From NCBI GenBank assembly GCA_907165065.1, contig OU015525.1, positions 52,833,537 through 52,897,536 of the forward strand: a DNA stretch of 64,000 bases, written 5' to 3'. Positions within the stretch are counted from its first letter, which is position 1. Every line of letters starts with the position of its first letter. Source of the stretch: Caprimulgus europaeus. Lineage: Eukaryota; Chordata; Aves; Caprimulgiformes; Caprimulgidae. Of this stretch, positions 13,656-25,985 are shown one piece after another. The position numbers were made by a program, and so were the translations under genes. A model generated the notes under the pieces. That model had not been told where the DNA came from and did not search any database. It saw nothing but the letters and a program-made list of their open reading frames with translations.

Positions 13656-16600
13656 CTGCCAGAATCAAATGAAAAACAAATAGAACTAAGCACTTGTGGC
13701 TACTCTGTGAGCACCTGAAGGATAGAAAAAAAGGAGGAAAAAATCCCCTTAGAGGGCTTGGGAACACTTTTTTATACAGGGAACCTGCTAATACAGAAGA
13801 TGGTGAAGTAGGGTGGAAAGTGCCTCTGTGTGCTTAGTGCTATGGGACTGAATGAAGGGGGAGACTTTGAGTCATACAGCTCAGTTACCCACTTCCCAGC
13901 CCTGGACACAGCTGTGGCTTCACAGCTGAAACAAGTACAGCTGCATTTCTCATCCAGCTGTGAATCACATCCTTTTTTGACTTGAGCTGTGCTTCTGGAT
14001 GGGGAATTGGACCTCATTTTGCAAGCCTGGAATGTACCCTACCACCATACAGAGAAAAAGCTGTTTCATTAACATTCCTATTTACTTTTGTTTCAGATTA
14101 AAAGCCCTTGTCCATCAAATTCCAATTGACTTTAAGGTACAAAATGTTATTAAGTGTCAGTTCAGTAATCCTTAGCTACATTTGCAAAAATATTTGCAAA
14201 AGCATTAAAAAATGCTCAGATTGTTATAGGTAGAATTAAAAAAAAAAAAGCCACAACATTGTCTATAGCAACCTGTCAAATTTGTATTTCCCATGTGACA
14301 CTTTCTTGTTTTGACAAAGTGCTAAAATCTGGAGATGAACAAAGTAATGTAGCGTGACCACTGACATTTGGTAATGGAGAAGAGCAATTTAAGTTAAGAA
14401 GTTTCTCTTTGGAAGTATTTTGACTCCTAACACAAATAATTTGAGAGGACAATAAAGAACTGTTTTAAAGCCATATATTAAGAATTATGTCCTGAGAGAA
14501 ATAAACCAGACTGAATTAAAAGTCAGCTGCTTTTAGGAGAGGTCCACATCTGGAATTGTGAGAAATTCCCAATGTTCTTTAAGAATTTTTTGCAAGGAAA
14601 TTTAAGACAGGACAAAAAGTAGAATCACTTGTTTACGCTACTAAGATCTGATAGGCTTGAGGGAAGGTCATCCACATCAACACCCAGCTGAAAAAAGGAG
14701 TTTTCAGTTAAACCTGAGTTTTTCAGTTATCATGGAGCAAAGCCTGCCTGAAAGCACCACTCAGATAAGTGAGACCTAGATTACCTCTGCACAACTCAAC
14801 TTATTAGATGATTCTTTATTTACTGGGAAAACAAACCAAGCACAGAGAACCCAAAACCTCTGGACTACTTCTGCCCTGCCTCTGACGGTTTAGGTATGCA
14901 CAGAAAGGAAATAAGGCAGCTCAAACAAACTCTTAACAATTTTACATCCATATAAAACAGTCAAGGTGGCAGTAAACGAGGTAACAACAGCTAATTAGCT
15001 TTGGACACAGAGAGTCAAAGACATTGGCCTGGGATGATGTGACCAATGAAACCACTGTCAGCTTATGCTGACCATCTAAATTAGAAAGCAACAGTGAAAA
15101 TAACAGTCCTAAAAAGAGGGATATCTGACACTGTGTAGAGGTCTGAGCCTGTGTTGGGACCAGTATGGACTGTCAGCCAGGATCCAGACATGTCGAGCAG
15201 TCAGACACGAACATCCAGCTCCCCTGGTGTGTGGTGTCCATCACAGCTGGCCCATCTGGACATGATTGTGGTCAAATGGCTCTAGGTGACCCTGCTTGAG
15301 CAGAAGTTGGACAAGATGACCTCCAGAGGTCCCTTTGAACCCCAAGTGTTCCTGTGATTATAGCTGATGAGGCTGACATAAACCAAACTTTTCCACTTCC
15401 TGAAGGAGTAACGAGCAGTCTCTGGGAAGAGTGTCCCCACTATATCCTCTTCTTCCAATTATTAATTTCAAAGAAAGCAGTAAGCACAAAGCTTTTTTTT
15501 CTGAGAAGCTCTTTTCTTTATTGATATGCTGGACCTACTCTGAGCAAGAAGAAAGGGATTGACTAGGATTGACTAAGGAAAGCAGAGATGACTCATGCAA
15601 GGATCCCAAGGGTGCTGAGCTGTAACATACCAATCAAACTGCTCCACCTTGCTGAAATACAGACTGCTGTGCACAAAGGCAGAAATCTGAGTGCCTGTAG
15701 AATTAATCAGGTGTTTTAAGAACTGCATATTTTCAATTAGCTAAAACAGAGACATCGCTCTTGTCTAAGCATTTGGTGTTTAGCTAATCACAATAAGAGT
15801 TAGGAGGGTGATAAGATACAATTAATTTTTATATCTGATTTTTTTTTTATATTTGAAGAATAACTAGTTTAATAAAAATTCCACGATAAAAGGTCACTTG
15901 AAGTACTTGCTCGGGAAAACTTGCAGGACAACAGGAACAGCATTCTGCCTACTGGTTATCCTTGTCTAATGACTACTTTTTTCCTTTTCATGTCAGAAAA
16001 TCTTTTCTACTTATTCCCTATTTTAAAATGCTCACCTGACCTATACAGGAACCTGGCACTCTAATTCTGTAAATAGAAAACAGAAACATTCAGGTTAAGT
16101 AATGTAAGATAGCAATTTTATCATTAAGATGTGATAAAGTTTCTTTGGCATGTTTTGATCACTTCACTTGGCAAGTTTTGTGCCAACTAACATAGCAGAT
16201 GAAAAGCAAACTCCAGCCTGACTCTGCAATCTACAACATAGTTTGAAAGATTCACAAAACCTCAAAGTCTTGGACTGACTTCTGGAATCAGTGACATATT
16301 CCACTTTCATCTAAAACTTGTGCCATATATAAGTACCTCAAAATTCCCTTGGCTCACTTGAAGATGTTCCCCATGAAGGAAAAAATGCTAGCAGTTTGAA
16401 AAAAGAATAAATACATTTTAAATAGATTCCACCTATTCAATTGAATTACTAGAATGAGTATTATTTTAAGTCCAAGAAAATCTTGTATGGCAGATCTTAC
16501 ATTCTCTGTGATGTTTCTGAACTATGGAATAGGCCTGGAAAAATACACATGGAAAATTATAGCTACAGAGAAGATCATTTAGCACAGATTAAATCTTGAA

Positions 16601-19600
16601 AAACCTGCCTAGTTGCACATGCTAAACACTTCACTTCCTTCAAAGCATCCTGAGTCACTTCCTTTGCAGCCTGCAATCATAGCAGTCTCCTGCACTTTCT
16701 GCTAATATCCCCTGTGCCTCTTCCCTTTCAGCATGCTACAAAAGTTAAATTTAATATGCCTTATAATCACTTCTCCTAAATAACACTCAGCAACAGGTCA
16801 TTTGTTTGAATCAGCAGTTAAGTTCTCTACCGTGTCTTTTCATAGGATTGCTGGGAATACTATAATGAAGCCAAACTGCTTGCAAAGATGCAAGTCCATC
16901 CAAGATCCACTAATGTTGACAATGAACTGTGAGGGAATGAGACGGCATTCAGTGGGTGCAGAATTAGAAGCAAACAGAAGCAACATTTCTGACATGGAAA
17001 GAGAGCAGAGGCTAAATGGTGAATGACCTGTGGCAGAAAAGAACTTTAGACTCTTGGAGAATATGGACTAGAAATCATTTATCCCATAGTTTTTGAGACT
17101 AGGCATGCATAAGCATGCATGAGCATGAATGAACTTCCAGTCTCAGGGAACTTCTAATATCCCTGTTACCCGTTTTACTTCTTCACCTGTATGGTTACTG
17201 CTTTTCCCAGGAGAAAAATAATGCCTTTATTTTTAGTTAAGCTTTCCTCAAAGTATTTATGCAGCTCATCATGTCTTCCTGCAGGTTAGGTCTCATTCTG
17301 TCTTGAGACACAATACAAACATTGCATCTGAAAAGAACAGCTTAGCTTATATGACAGGTTCCATGAATCCCAAGGGCCATACATAAGAGGTCAAAAGTTT
17401 ATGTTCAGCTTCACACAAATAATAAATGTAGTTTAATTCTTGAAAATGAATACCACTAAAGTTGTTCTTTTGGAAAAAATAAATTTGTGTTTGTATAAAC
17501 AGCTTTGAGCTTAACCAAATCTAAAACTAACAGTAAAAATCATATTCCTCTAAGCAAACTTGTGAGCAATTTAGAACTCACAATTACCCAAAATGTATTT
17601 CCCTTTTAGCAACAATTTTAATTTATGTAAAATCTCTGAAGCTGAAAGAGCCATGAGTACATGGAGAGAGGAAGGTTGACCCTTGGTTGAAGAAGAACTG
17701 ATCAGATATAGCCTAAACAAATTCAATATACACAAATCCATGGGCCCCAATGGGATGCACCCACAAGTGCTGAGGGAGCTGGCGGAATTGATCGCTAAAC
17801 CGTGCTCTATCATTTTTGAAAGGTCTTGGAGAACAGGAGAGGTGCCTGAAGACTGAAGGATAGCCAATGTCACTCCAATCTTCAAAAAGGGCAAGAAGTA
17901 GGATCCGGGCAACTACAGGCCAGTCAGCCTCACTTCCATCCCTGGGAAGGTGATGGAGCAGCTCATTCTTGATACCAACTCTAAGCAATTGGAAGAAAAT
18001 AAAGGTGTCAGGAGTAGTCAAGTGGTTTCACTAAGGAGAAATCATGCATGACCAATATGGTAGCCTTCTATGATGTCATCACCAGCTGGGTAGATGAGAG
18101 GAAAGCAGTGGATGTTGTCTACCTTGATTTCAGCAAGGCTTTTGATACTGTCCCCCACAACATCCTTGTAGCAAAGCTTAGGAGGTATGGGATAGATGAG
18201 TGGACGGTGAGGTGGATTGAGAACTGCTTGGATGCCATCCTGTGCAACTTGTTCTAGGTGAAGCTGCTTTAGCAGGGGGTTTGGACTAGATGATCTGCAG
18301 ACGTCCCTTCCAACCCCTACCATTCTGTGATTCTGTGATTCAAAGTGGTAGTCACTGAAAATTTTGCCATGCCCAAACCCGTAAGTGTGATACTCTGATT
18401 TTGGTCCCAGAAGAAAAATTTCTGGATCTAAAACTGGAAGCTATCATTAACTTATGAGAGTTTTTAACTCTTAGGCTAGAGGTCAGTGTATTAAAATTAA
18501 GATACCATCTAAAGAGCCTCTGGGACCAGCTGCTCCATAGTTAATGAAAAACTTAAATTCTCTTCATCAGTACAATTTTATTTCTTCTAGGGAATGCACT
18601 CAAATACTAAAATAAGAAATCTCTCTGCATCAAATGCTGTGTTTCTCCCATGGAGCAAGAGGTACAATGACACAGATACAGGTGACTCATATGTCATCTA
18701 ACACCCTCTGCCTTCCATTTTCTACCATTTAGGTGCTCAGAAATTCCTAGCCAAAAGGAAAACATTAGACACAGAAAGCTAGGTAATGCTTAGCCCTTCT
18801 GAATCTGTACCAAAAAGCTCATTGGTGAACTTGCACAAATCCTCACTGAAAAACATAGGTTTGCTAGATGTCAGAAGACTTTTGGTATCCACCACTGTAG
18901 AGCATAAGTGAAAGGAAAGTTTTCAACGGAGGCATATTCCACTACTAAAAGTTTATTTTGCTAGCTTTTGTGTTTATACTTCTGCAATGCTTTGTGGTTT
19001 TTTGTCTTGAAGAACTATCCACAGGTTAATTAAAATCTGCAACATCTGATTTTTTTTTTTTAAGTAAGGAAAACAAGGAAGAGGTTATGTAACCTTTCAA
19101 AAGCCAAATCAGTGAAAACATCCTGCTACATTTTAGATGTGTTTCAATTTATACCAGATTATTCAGAGTCTAACTTCAGAAATTGACATCTAGTTAAACC
19201 TCAGCTGAAGCAGAGTCCTTCCTTATCTCTTGAAAAAAAAACAAACAACAAAACCAAAAACCCAACTAAATTTGCATATGCACAAAACAGTATAGAAAAA
19301 CTGAAAGCCTTTCCTGCTTATTTTAGAATGTGAGTTGAGTTTGAAAGCTGTACATAAGGCTATTGAGGCTGAGATTTTGTATGTATGTATAGACACAAAC
19401 TCACAAGAGAATTCAAAGATTATATAAAGTGCACCTTGAAAGAGTAAAAAAACTGTGTTTTTTCATAACTGTAATACTGATGGAATCACTGTTTGAAACA
19501 TGCTGTTTTCCCCTCTTGGAGCTAATTACCTTCCCAGAGATATATTTTCCACTCTATTATGAAAACATACTTCAAGACAAAAATGTAACATCAGTCTGTG

Positions 19601-22600
19601 AGTTTTTAACAGAAGCAGCAATGGGTATGCACCTCCTCTATACTGACAAACGCTGAGTGGTTTCACAGATCAAAGTCATAAAATATAGTGTCATTATATC
19701 AAATATGCATACTACAAAGTGAAGCAAATGTAAGTAATCCACAGGAGATTGTATTTGTTTTACCATTAGAGAAATATCTGAGTAGAATATGGCTCAATTT
19801 ACTTCTCCAGGGACAAAATTTCAGACTATCTTGAAGAAGGAAGACAGCATCTTCTGATAACATGACTATAAGCATTTGCAGAGTCAGGCGACAGCAGCAC
19901 AGAGCTCACCTGCCTTGACTTCCCTATGTGCAAGAATGAAACATTTTATGGCTATTCAGGTCAGCTTTTCACTTCTGCTAGCATCATTGAATATTCTGCT
20001 CCAATTGCAATTCCTTAAAAAACAATAAATCTTGTTCTGTAGGAGCTTGAAAATTATTAGGGAAAGAACACACTAAAAATGTGTAACCAGTATTCAGATA
20101 ATTTCGGAAAGCCTATAAAGAAATTACTAATACATTGCTTGCAAATAATTTTTGCTTAACTTAGTTTTGTAAACTTAATATGATGGATTGTGTCCTTAAT
20201 AAAAGCCTTAATAGACAAGATTGAAGGTATAGGAATAAATCTACCTTTCACTGTATTTTACAGTAAGTGAATTTAATTACCATTATCATGATAAAGCTTA
20301 CTAGTTTGGAATCATAATATTTATGTCTTTAAGAAGTACAATAGAGCAATTAATCTAGAAGAATAATTACTTGGAGGGACAAACTTTAGAGGTCAGTGTA
20401 ACTCATTCCTTTTGTACATTCACCGTTTCACTTTCCTGCTCAATACGTGGAGTCTGTACGCAGTGCCGGTAAGGATGTTAATAATGACTGTATGACTTAT
20501 TACCACCATCACCCAACTATGAACAACTCTTGATATAGGCCACTACACAGCCACTGTGAAGACAGAATTCTTTTCACTGCTATTCTGAACAGGATTTAAC
20601 CCAGTGATATGCAAGTGAAAGGTGCCAGCCTCACTTGTTTAAGCCTTCAGTTCTGCTAAAAATAATTTGGAAAAGTAAATTCTGTGCCAGTTTTTAACAT
20701 GGTTGATTCATTCTTGAAAGAAACATTGCACCTAGGACTGTTGACTACTTTTTAAGCTTGCTAATTTTATCACATTTCTGAATATCTATGAACTAATTTT
20801 TTTCTTCCACCTCACTAATGAGATCTGCCAGTGGAGTTTCACAGCAGGGGAAAGATCAATGTGTCATTGAGGAGAGGTCAGCACAAGAAACAATTTTTCC
20901 TCAGCAAAAAAGAACAAGAAATTTCCTCCTATATGATTTCTTCCTACCAAGGGATTAGTACTGTAGAACTTAGAGCATAAGCAGAATGTAGCACAGCAGT
21001 TAACAGCGACAAGGACTGTACCCTGCCTTACTACAATTGTGCTCACGGGTGAAAGGCACTTCATAACTGAGATTGCTAGAGTACCACACTCAGTGCAAAC
21101 ACTGGAGATATCCCACAACAGGTTATCTTCAGAAAAGTTACTGGTAGCAATTTTTCCATTCATTAACAGGCTCCTCCATAGTGTCCTGACCTGTGCATTA
21201 TGGACAGGGTTTTCCACAGTACCTGTAAATCTATAATAAAAAAAACCTAGAAAAATCCTATCAAGAAATTTCATGTCTTGCATCCTGGAGCACAACAGGT
21301 TTATTGCTTTTCCACTAAAGATGATCAGAACTATTCAGACAAGTAAGCACATCTGTTTCAGTGTGCAGCTGCTATGTCTTCAATTGCAGTTTAATGAGAT
21401 TCCTAAAATGTTTGGTACAGGATGTGCTTCTGATCTTCAGTGTCATTATGCAAGTCTGCTCTACTGCTCCTAGCTTGAAAATGTTAAGAACAGCTGTGCT
21501 GCTGAAAAGCTAGTTGAAAAGCTATTGGCATTGCTCGTGTAAGAAAAAGGCACTGAGCAGTGAATATTCTGATTTCTCTAATGTCTATCTTTAAAAGTTT
21601 AAGTGTGCTCACACATCTTTTTTTTACATAAAAATATTGATACAAAAATGAGTTCTACCTCCTCCATGATTGCAGGGTCATGAGTAAAGCCTGTGTGTTC
21701 CTAGTTATGGAGAAAATGCCAGGTAAGAAACAATTCTTCAAATTGCACTGAAAAATAACAAGATTTCCCTGAAAGATGAAATCACACAATTCAAAGTAGA
21801 TACAAGCTTAAAGGATGGGAGTGTTCAAACACTGACACAGGCTGCCAGTGTAAATGGTGCAATCTTTCTTGATGTATTCAGATCAAAACTGATTCCCTTC
21901 TAAAAGATATTATTTAGCCAAATACACAAATTCCTATTCAAGCAAACACAGCTCTGTACAGTACTGACTGGGTGAAACAGTGATGGCTTGCAGTGATGAG
22001 ACTGTAATTTTTTACACTCTTACATTATAGAGTAAAATTCTCAAAATATACTAAAAAAATCACTGAAATTATGACCTAGCAAGAGTTTCTTAGAAAACCC
22101 ATTAGGTAGTTCAAATATCCTTAACAGGTTTCTAACTTTATTCCCAAGCTAGTTTCAGAAATGCAGGCGATCTTTGTGCTCTCTCAGTCAATACACATAA
22201 AGGAAAAGGTCTAACATCTGTTTGAGTGATCCATACAAAATAGCATTAGAAAAAAAAATCTTTGGAGCACAAAAACCACCTTTGTATCCTGCTTGTTCAG
22301 GCCAATCAGAAGTAAAGAGTATTGTTTTAAATTTTATTGTACCTTTCTACCTGAAAAAGTTTTGGGGCTGAAAATAAGCATGGAATATGCCCACAGACAT
22401 TTTTGGGAAAAGTAACCGAAAGCAATTTGCAAAAAGGTAGTATGATATTCATTAGAAATATTTGAAATTATTGTTAAATCTTATGGATTCATTTAAAAAC
22501 AAATATAAGATTATTATTGATCAGATAGCCTCATATTGGAAGTGATCACTCCTTTGTAAACTAGTGACTTGGCAACAGAAGAAAGCTTGCTGCATTCTAT

Positions 22601-23341
22601 AGATTTTGATGATGCTTTGGAACTAATAAATGTTTTAATAACTCTTCATTCCTTATAAGGACATATTTTTAATCTGTGGAATTATTTATAGTTATTGATC
22701 TTTTATAAAGCTAATTTGGCAGTGACTTTTTTTAAAATTCTTGAACACATTCTTTTCTGACGTCTCCTAAGAAAATCTTCCACTTCAACAATAATGACTT
22801 CCTTTTGCTTTTTGACCTAATACAAACCCTTGAAATTTCATGCTTCTCTACTGCAGTTGCATGTATACCTCCATCCTCACATCCAATGATCGGGAACAGT
22901 TTTTGTCTATTTCTCAGGCTGTGTAAAGCAGTTCAATTCATTTCTATAATAGAGATCATCCCTTATGGTAAGGGTAGCAAGTCATTTGGGAATCCTCCAG
23001 GTAAAACGAACTCCCAGACATCAGTTTGTATTGCAATTATTATACACCAACCCACCATCAGTCAACCAGCACAACAAAGCACAATGAAGCCACAGTCAGA
23101 TTAAATCAAGTAAGGAAAAATGTACTTTTCTCAGCTCCTTTTTCTGGATCAAACTCAATGTTAATTAAAACTGGGTATAAAGAAAGATCATACATGAACA
23201 GTAGCTTTTTTTGCATACCTGTAAACAGTAACACGCTGTCTAGAATGAGTCAGAAAGTCCAGTTTTGAACATTAAATACTGGTCTTTTTGTAACAATGTT
23301 GACTTACCTAGCTCAGTAATATTCAGGCTTGGTTTGGATTT

Positions 23342-23372
<31 letters not shown>

Positions 23373-25599
23373 GGGGGGGAGGTGAGGTGAGGAGATGCTG
23401 TGGTATTGTTTGGTTTTTTGGTGGGATTTTGGTGGGAGGTGTTGCAGGTTTTTTTATATAGTAGCTGGTTGTAAGATTTAGGGAAAAAAGCTGAACCTTA
23501 ACAGGAAAGTACATATTCAATCAACAGTCAGTTGGCTTCACCTTTCACCTTTTAAAAAGTATATTTAAACGTGGAAAGTTTCTTCTACTTAACAGTTTAT
23601 AAACACAGCATGTTAACTAGTGCTCTGCAATAACGTATCTACTACTTTAAGAAAGAGAGCATCATCTTAATCATATGCAAAATCTTATATTTGTCTTCAG
23701 ATAAACAAGTTCTATTATTTTTTCTGGAAGACAGTTTCCTTTTGGTTGTTTTCTTTTTTTCCACCCTGCTCTTGGAGGGACGTTTATCATTCTGAGCCTA
23801 ATCATTTAGAGTTAAACAAATCTTTTTCTTCACCCCTGCTCCCCTAATAAATGAAACAGAAAATAATGTCATTCATCACAGGAAGATAAAATCAGAAAGT
23901 TGACTCAAGAAATGAAACTCAATTTCTTATAGAATTATAGAATTCCTATACCATACAGGCTTAAGTACTATGAAGATAATAAAGATGTACAAAACTCTGA
24001 TTATTTTTTTTTAAATACCTAGAAAAGAGATAATGCTAGGGCATGGCTGATTTAGAGCGAAGAAAAGTGATAAAAAATGCAATCTACTCAGGTTTGGTCT
24101 GTCTGAAAATACAAGAGATTGTCAAACGCCTCTGATTTCTTTATCATCTCTTCTACTAACTCCTACTTAGTTACTCTATGTATATTATGACAACATTTGC
24201 AAGGAAACTATGGGTTTTTCTTTGTGTAAAAGCAGACTGAAGAATGACTATACAAGACAGGTTTTTTTTTTCTTTATGGATTAGAGCTGCGAAAGAACAA
24301 TTCATGCAGTTATTAATGAGATTTGAGGTTTGCTCATTGTCAGCCTTTGGGGAAAATAAGCATGTTTTCATTATTTTAGACATAATCTCTTCCTGCAATA
24401 TTCCAGTCCCATGGTGCATTTCAAAAATAAGTATAGTTAACGGTGCAGACAGTCAGATAAAAGGAGTTTGGAAAAAAGCTATTAATACTGAAAGGTGTAC
24501 TACAAAATATAGTGGCTAGTTCTATTAAGATAAATAATTTGGTCCCAGTTTCAGGACAGGCTGTATAGGAAAATATTAAATTAGACAGAACTGGCATTTA
24601 AAGAGACAAAAGGAACTTGTGATTGTTGAAAAAAAGATACTGGTTTTTCAAAAGATTAGACTTTGTTGAGTTATTAAGTTGGCAAAGTGAACCCCAAGAT
24701 CATTTTTTAAATGAAGATATAAAGCTTTTGAATTCCTGTCCCTTCACAGACTAGATATAGAATTTCAAAGGAAGACAAAACTTCTGCTGGCCTTGCAAAA
24801 CAAAGATATTAATAGTTACTCATTGTAAGATGCAGCCTTTACTTTCCTTTTTCTATTGATCCACTATTTTTACTGACAATTACACATCTTTAAAGATGTT
24901 TATTGCAAGTCATTTCACTAGAGAAGAAATTATGCATGACTTACATTCATATCTTGGAGCTACTGGGCCTCTCATTCCTTTTTGAACAACAAACTCTCTA
25001 TTTCCAAACAGAACGTACCAAGTCTAATGTAGATTCTCTGTAGTGTTCCTTCTTTCAAGGTGTAGCACATATATACTATACAGTATTCCACACCCTTATA
25101 TTAGCCATGAGCTCTTGCTGAAGTCTTCAGTTTTGTTCCAGTAAAAACTGGTCTGAACAAACTTTCTGTTCTCTTTCATTCAAATACTTGGGGCAGGGGG
25201 GCAACAGAAATTTGTAAAATATCCCCACGAGTTTCAGAAGCTGTCTCATTGACGGCTACCAGTGTGGGTGCCGGGGGCAGTCACTCTCCAGTCACTACGA
25301 GGCCACGTCCCCCTTCCTGACCCTTTGTGCTGTCTGACAAGCACAGCCCCCTGTGCACTTGTATAGGAGGCTCCTGTCCCTGACGGGAACCACAGAGGTG
25401 ATCGTCATAACCTCCAGCTCCACAGTCGAGCACATCCTAAGCTAAGCCACCTTCTTTGGAATCGCCTGTCTCTCCTCAGCAGCAGTTCTGGTTCAGCCGT
25501 TACCCCCTCCCCCGCAGCCCCTGGAGTAGCTCTCCGGCACGGTCGGGGCCTTCCCGCTGGGCTCGGGAAGGGTCTGCCCTTACCTGGAGCGAACACCAT
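13465..25599 (-). CDS. AKAIN1: A-kinase anchor inhibitor 1 (two-exon CDS, join of 13465-13655 and 25584-25599)
   Basis: Predicted 68-aa protein. From family knowledge, AKAIN1 binds type II regulatory subunits of protein kinase A and may compete with AKAP-mediated anchoring. Exon 1 codes MVFAP plus the first base of a Gly codon and ends CCAG|GTAAGG. Exon 2 begins after a pyrimidine-rich acceptor (TTCTGGCAG|GTGAG) and restores GGT GAG AAG, a phase-1 junction giving MVFAPGEKPG, the conserved vertebrate N-terminus. Residues about 16-41 form the expected RII-binding amphipathic helix, with hydrophobic positions L18, A21, I25, A29, I30, A33, V34 and V37. The C-terminus is the conserved LTKKHEKK, followed by TAA. 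There is no signal peptide or membrane segment. Length fits the mammalian protein (about 69 aa). The start context GGCACCATGG is a near-ideal Kozak. The residues between about 44 and 58 are Ser/Thr-rich and look the least conserved. Splicing is inferred, not observed. Confidence 0.93.
15262..15360 (+). mobile_element. Degraded CR1 LINE 3' end
   Basis: Plus-strand CR1 tail with recognisable CTAGGTGACCCTGCTTGAGC, GATGACCTCCAGAGGTCCCT and a terminal TGTGATTA. It is diverged and its left edge is unclear; the preceding 100 bp may belong to it. Confidence 0.75.
17672..18341 (+). mobile_element. CR1 LINE with reverse-transcriptase remnant and internal deletion
   Basis: Plus-sense CR1. The ORF2 portion keeps RT landmarks such as [29 protein letters not shown] and the motif [16 protein letters not shown] (about 18112-18161). 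It is broken by in-frame stops near 17856 and 17899 and by frame changes. After the segment ending near 18230, the element jumps directly to the 3' untranslated end and the TTCTGTGATT tail, so the rest of the RT and C-terminal region is missing. Confidence 0.93.
23340..23379. repeat. T12-G28 homopolymer tract
   Basis: Twelve T followed by 28 consecutive G on the plus strand (G run 23352-23379), then GAGGTGAGGTGAGG. It lies in the AKAIN1 intron, where the transcript would read C28-A12. The run length in the read may be inexact. Confidence 0.95.
25584..25599 (-). other. AKAIN1: AKAIN1 coding exon 1 (coding part)
   Basis: Sixteen coding bases, ATG to the first base of codon 6, then a donor GTAAGG starting at 25583. 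It lies in a CpG island, so the transcription start should be a little to the right on this strand. I see no upstream ATG in the adjoining GC-rich leader. The exon is too short for ORF-based detection; it was placed from the conserved MVFAPG peptide and the matching splice phase. Confidence 0.9.
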
Positions 25600-25620
25600 G
25601 GTGCCGCCCGGGCGCGGCGC

Positions 25621-25746
25621 GGCTCAGCACCTCGGACAGCTCCCGGCCCGGCAGCTCGGGCAGCGCCCGGCCCCGCACGGCTCAGCACCACGGGCAGCGC
25701 CCGGCCCCGCACGGCTCAGCACCTCGGACAGCGCCCGGCCCCGCGC
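25621..25746. repeat. GC-rich minisatellite, 34-bp unit, in AKAIN1 leader/promoter
   Basis: Units at 25621-25654, 25655-25678 (a 24-bp partial), 25679-25712 and 25713-25746. Full units begin GGCTCAGCACC and carry a GCAGC...CCCGGCCC core; the last two differ at only a few bases. The array starts 21 bases from the AKAIN1 initiator codon, so it is part of the 5'UTR or core promoter. Confidence 0.85.
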
Positions 25747-25985
25747 GGCGGCGGCTGCGGGCCGCGGTCCCTCCCTCCAGACTGCGGCGGGGCGGGGGGG
25801 GGGGCCGGGGCGCCTCCACCGCCCGCACGGACAGACACAGACAGACGCCCGCTCTAAGGGAATCGTCGCTGCCACAACTCGCTGCCCTGCAGCGGCAGCA
25901 GGGGGAAGGGCAAAGAGGAGAAAGGTAACAGCGATCTGCCCAGCAGGGTGACCGGCTAATTGCTCCCAATTACCTCTCGGCAACA

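Larger units (their letters stand above)
13656..25583 (-). other. AKAIN1: AKAIN1 intron (11,928 nt)
   Basis: GT at 25583-25582 and AG at 13657-13656 on the minus strand. The intron holds an old CR1 3' end near 15.3 kb, a CR1 with RT remnants at 17.7-18.3 kb, and a T12-G28 homopolymer at 23340-23379. The rest (13656-15261, 15361-17671, 18342-23339, 23380-25400) is AT-rich unique sequence in which I recognise no exon; open frames there are short and unrelated to known families. Confidence 0.85.
25440..25985 (-). promoter_or_regulatory. AKAIN1: AKAIN1 CpG-island promoter
   Basis: An abrupt GC- and CpG-rich block in AT-rich surroundings, overlapping the first coding exon. It includes a 34-bp-unit minisatellite just upstream of the ATG and a G-rich run (about 25788-25812) with G-quadruplex potential. 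I see no TATA box; this looks like a CpG-island promoter. Open frames through it on both strands are composition artefacts. Confidence 0.75.
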
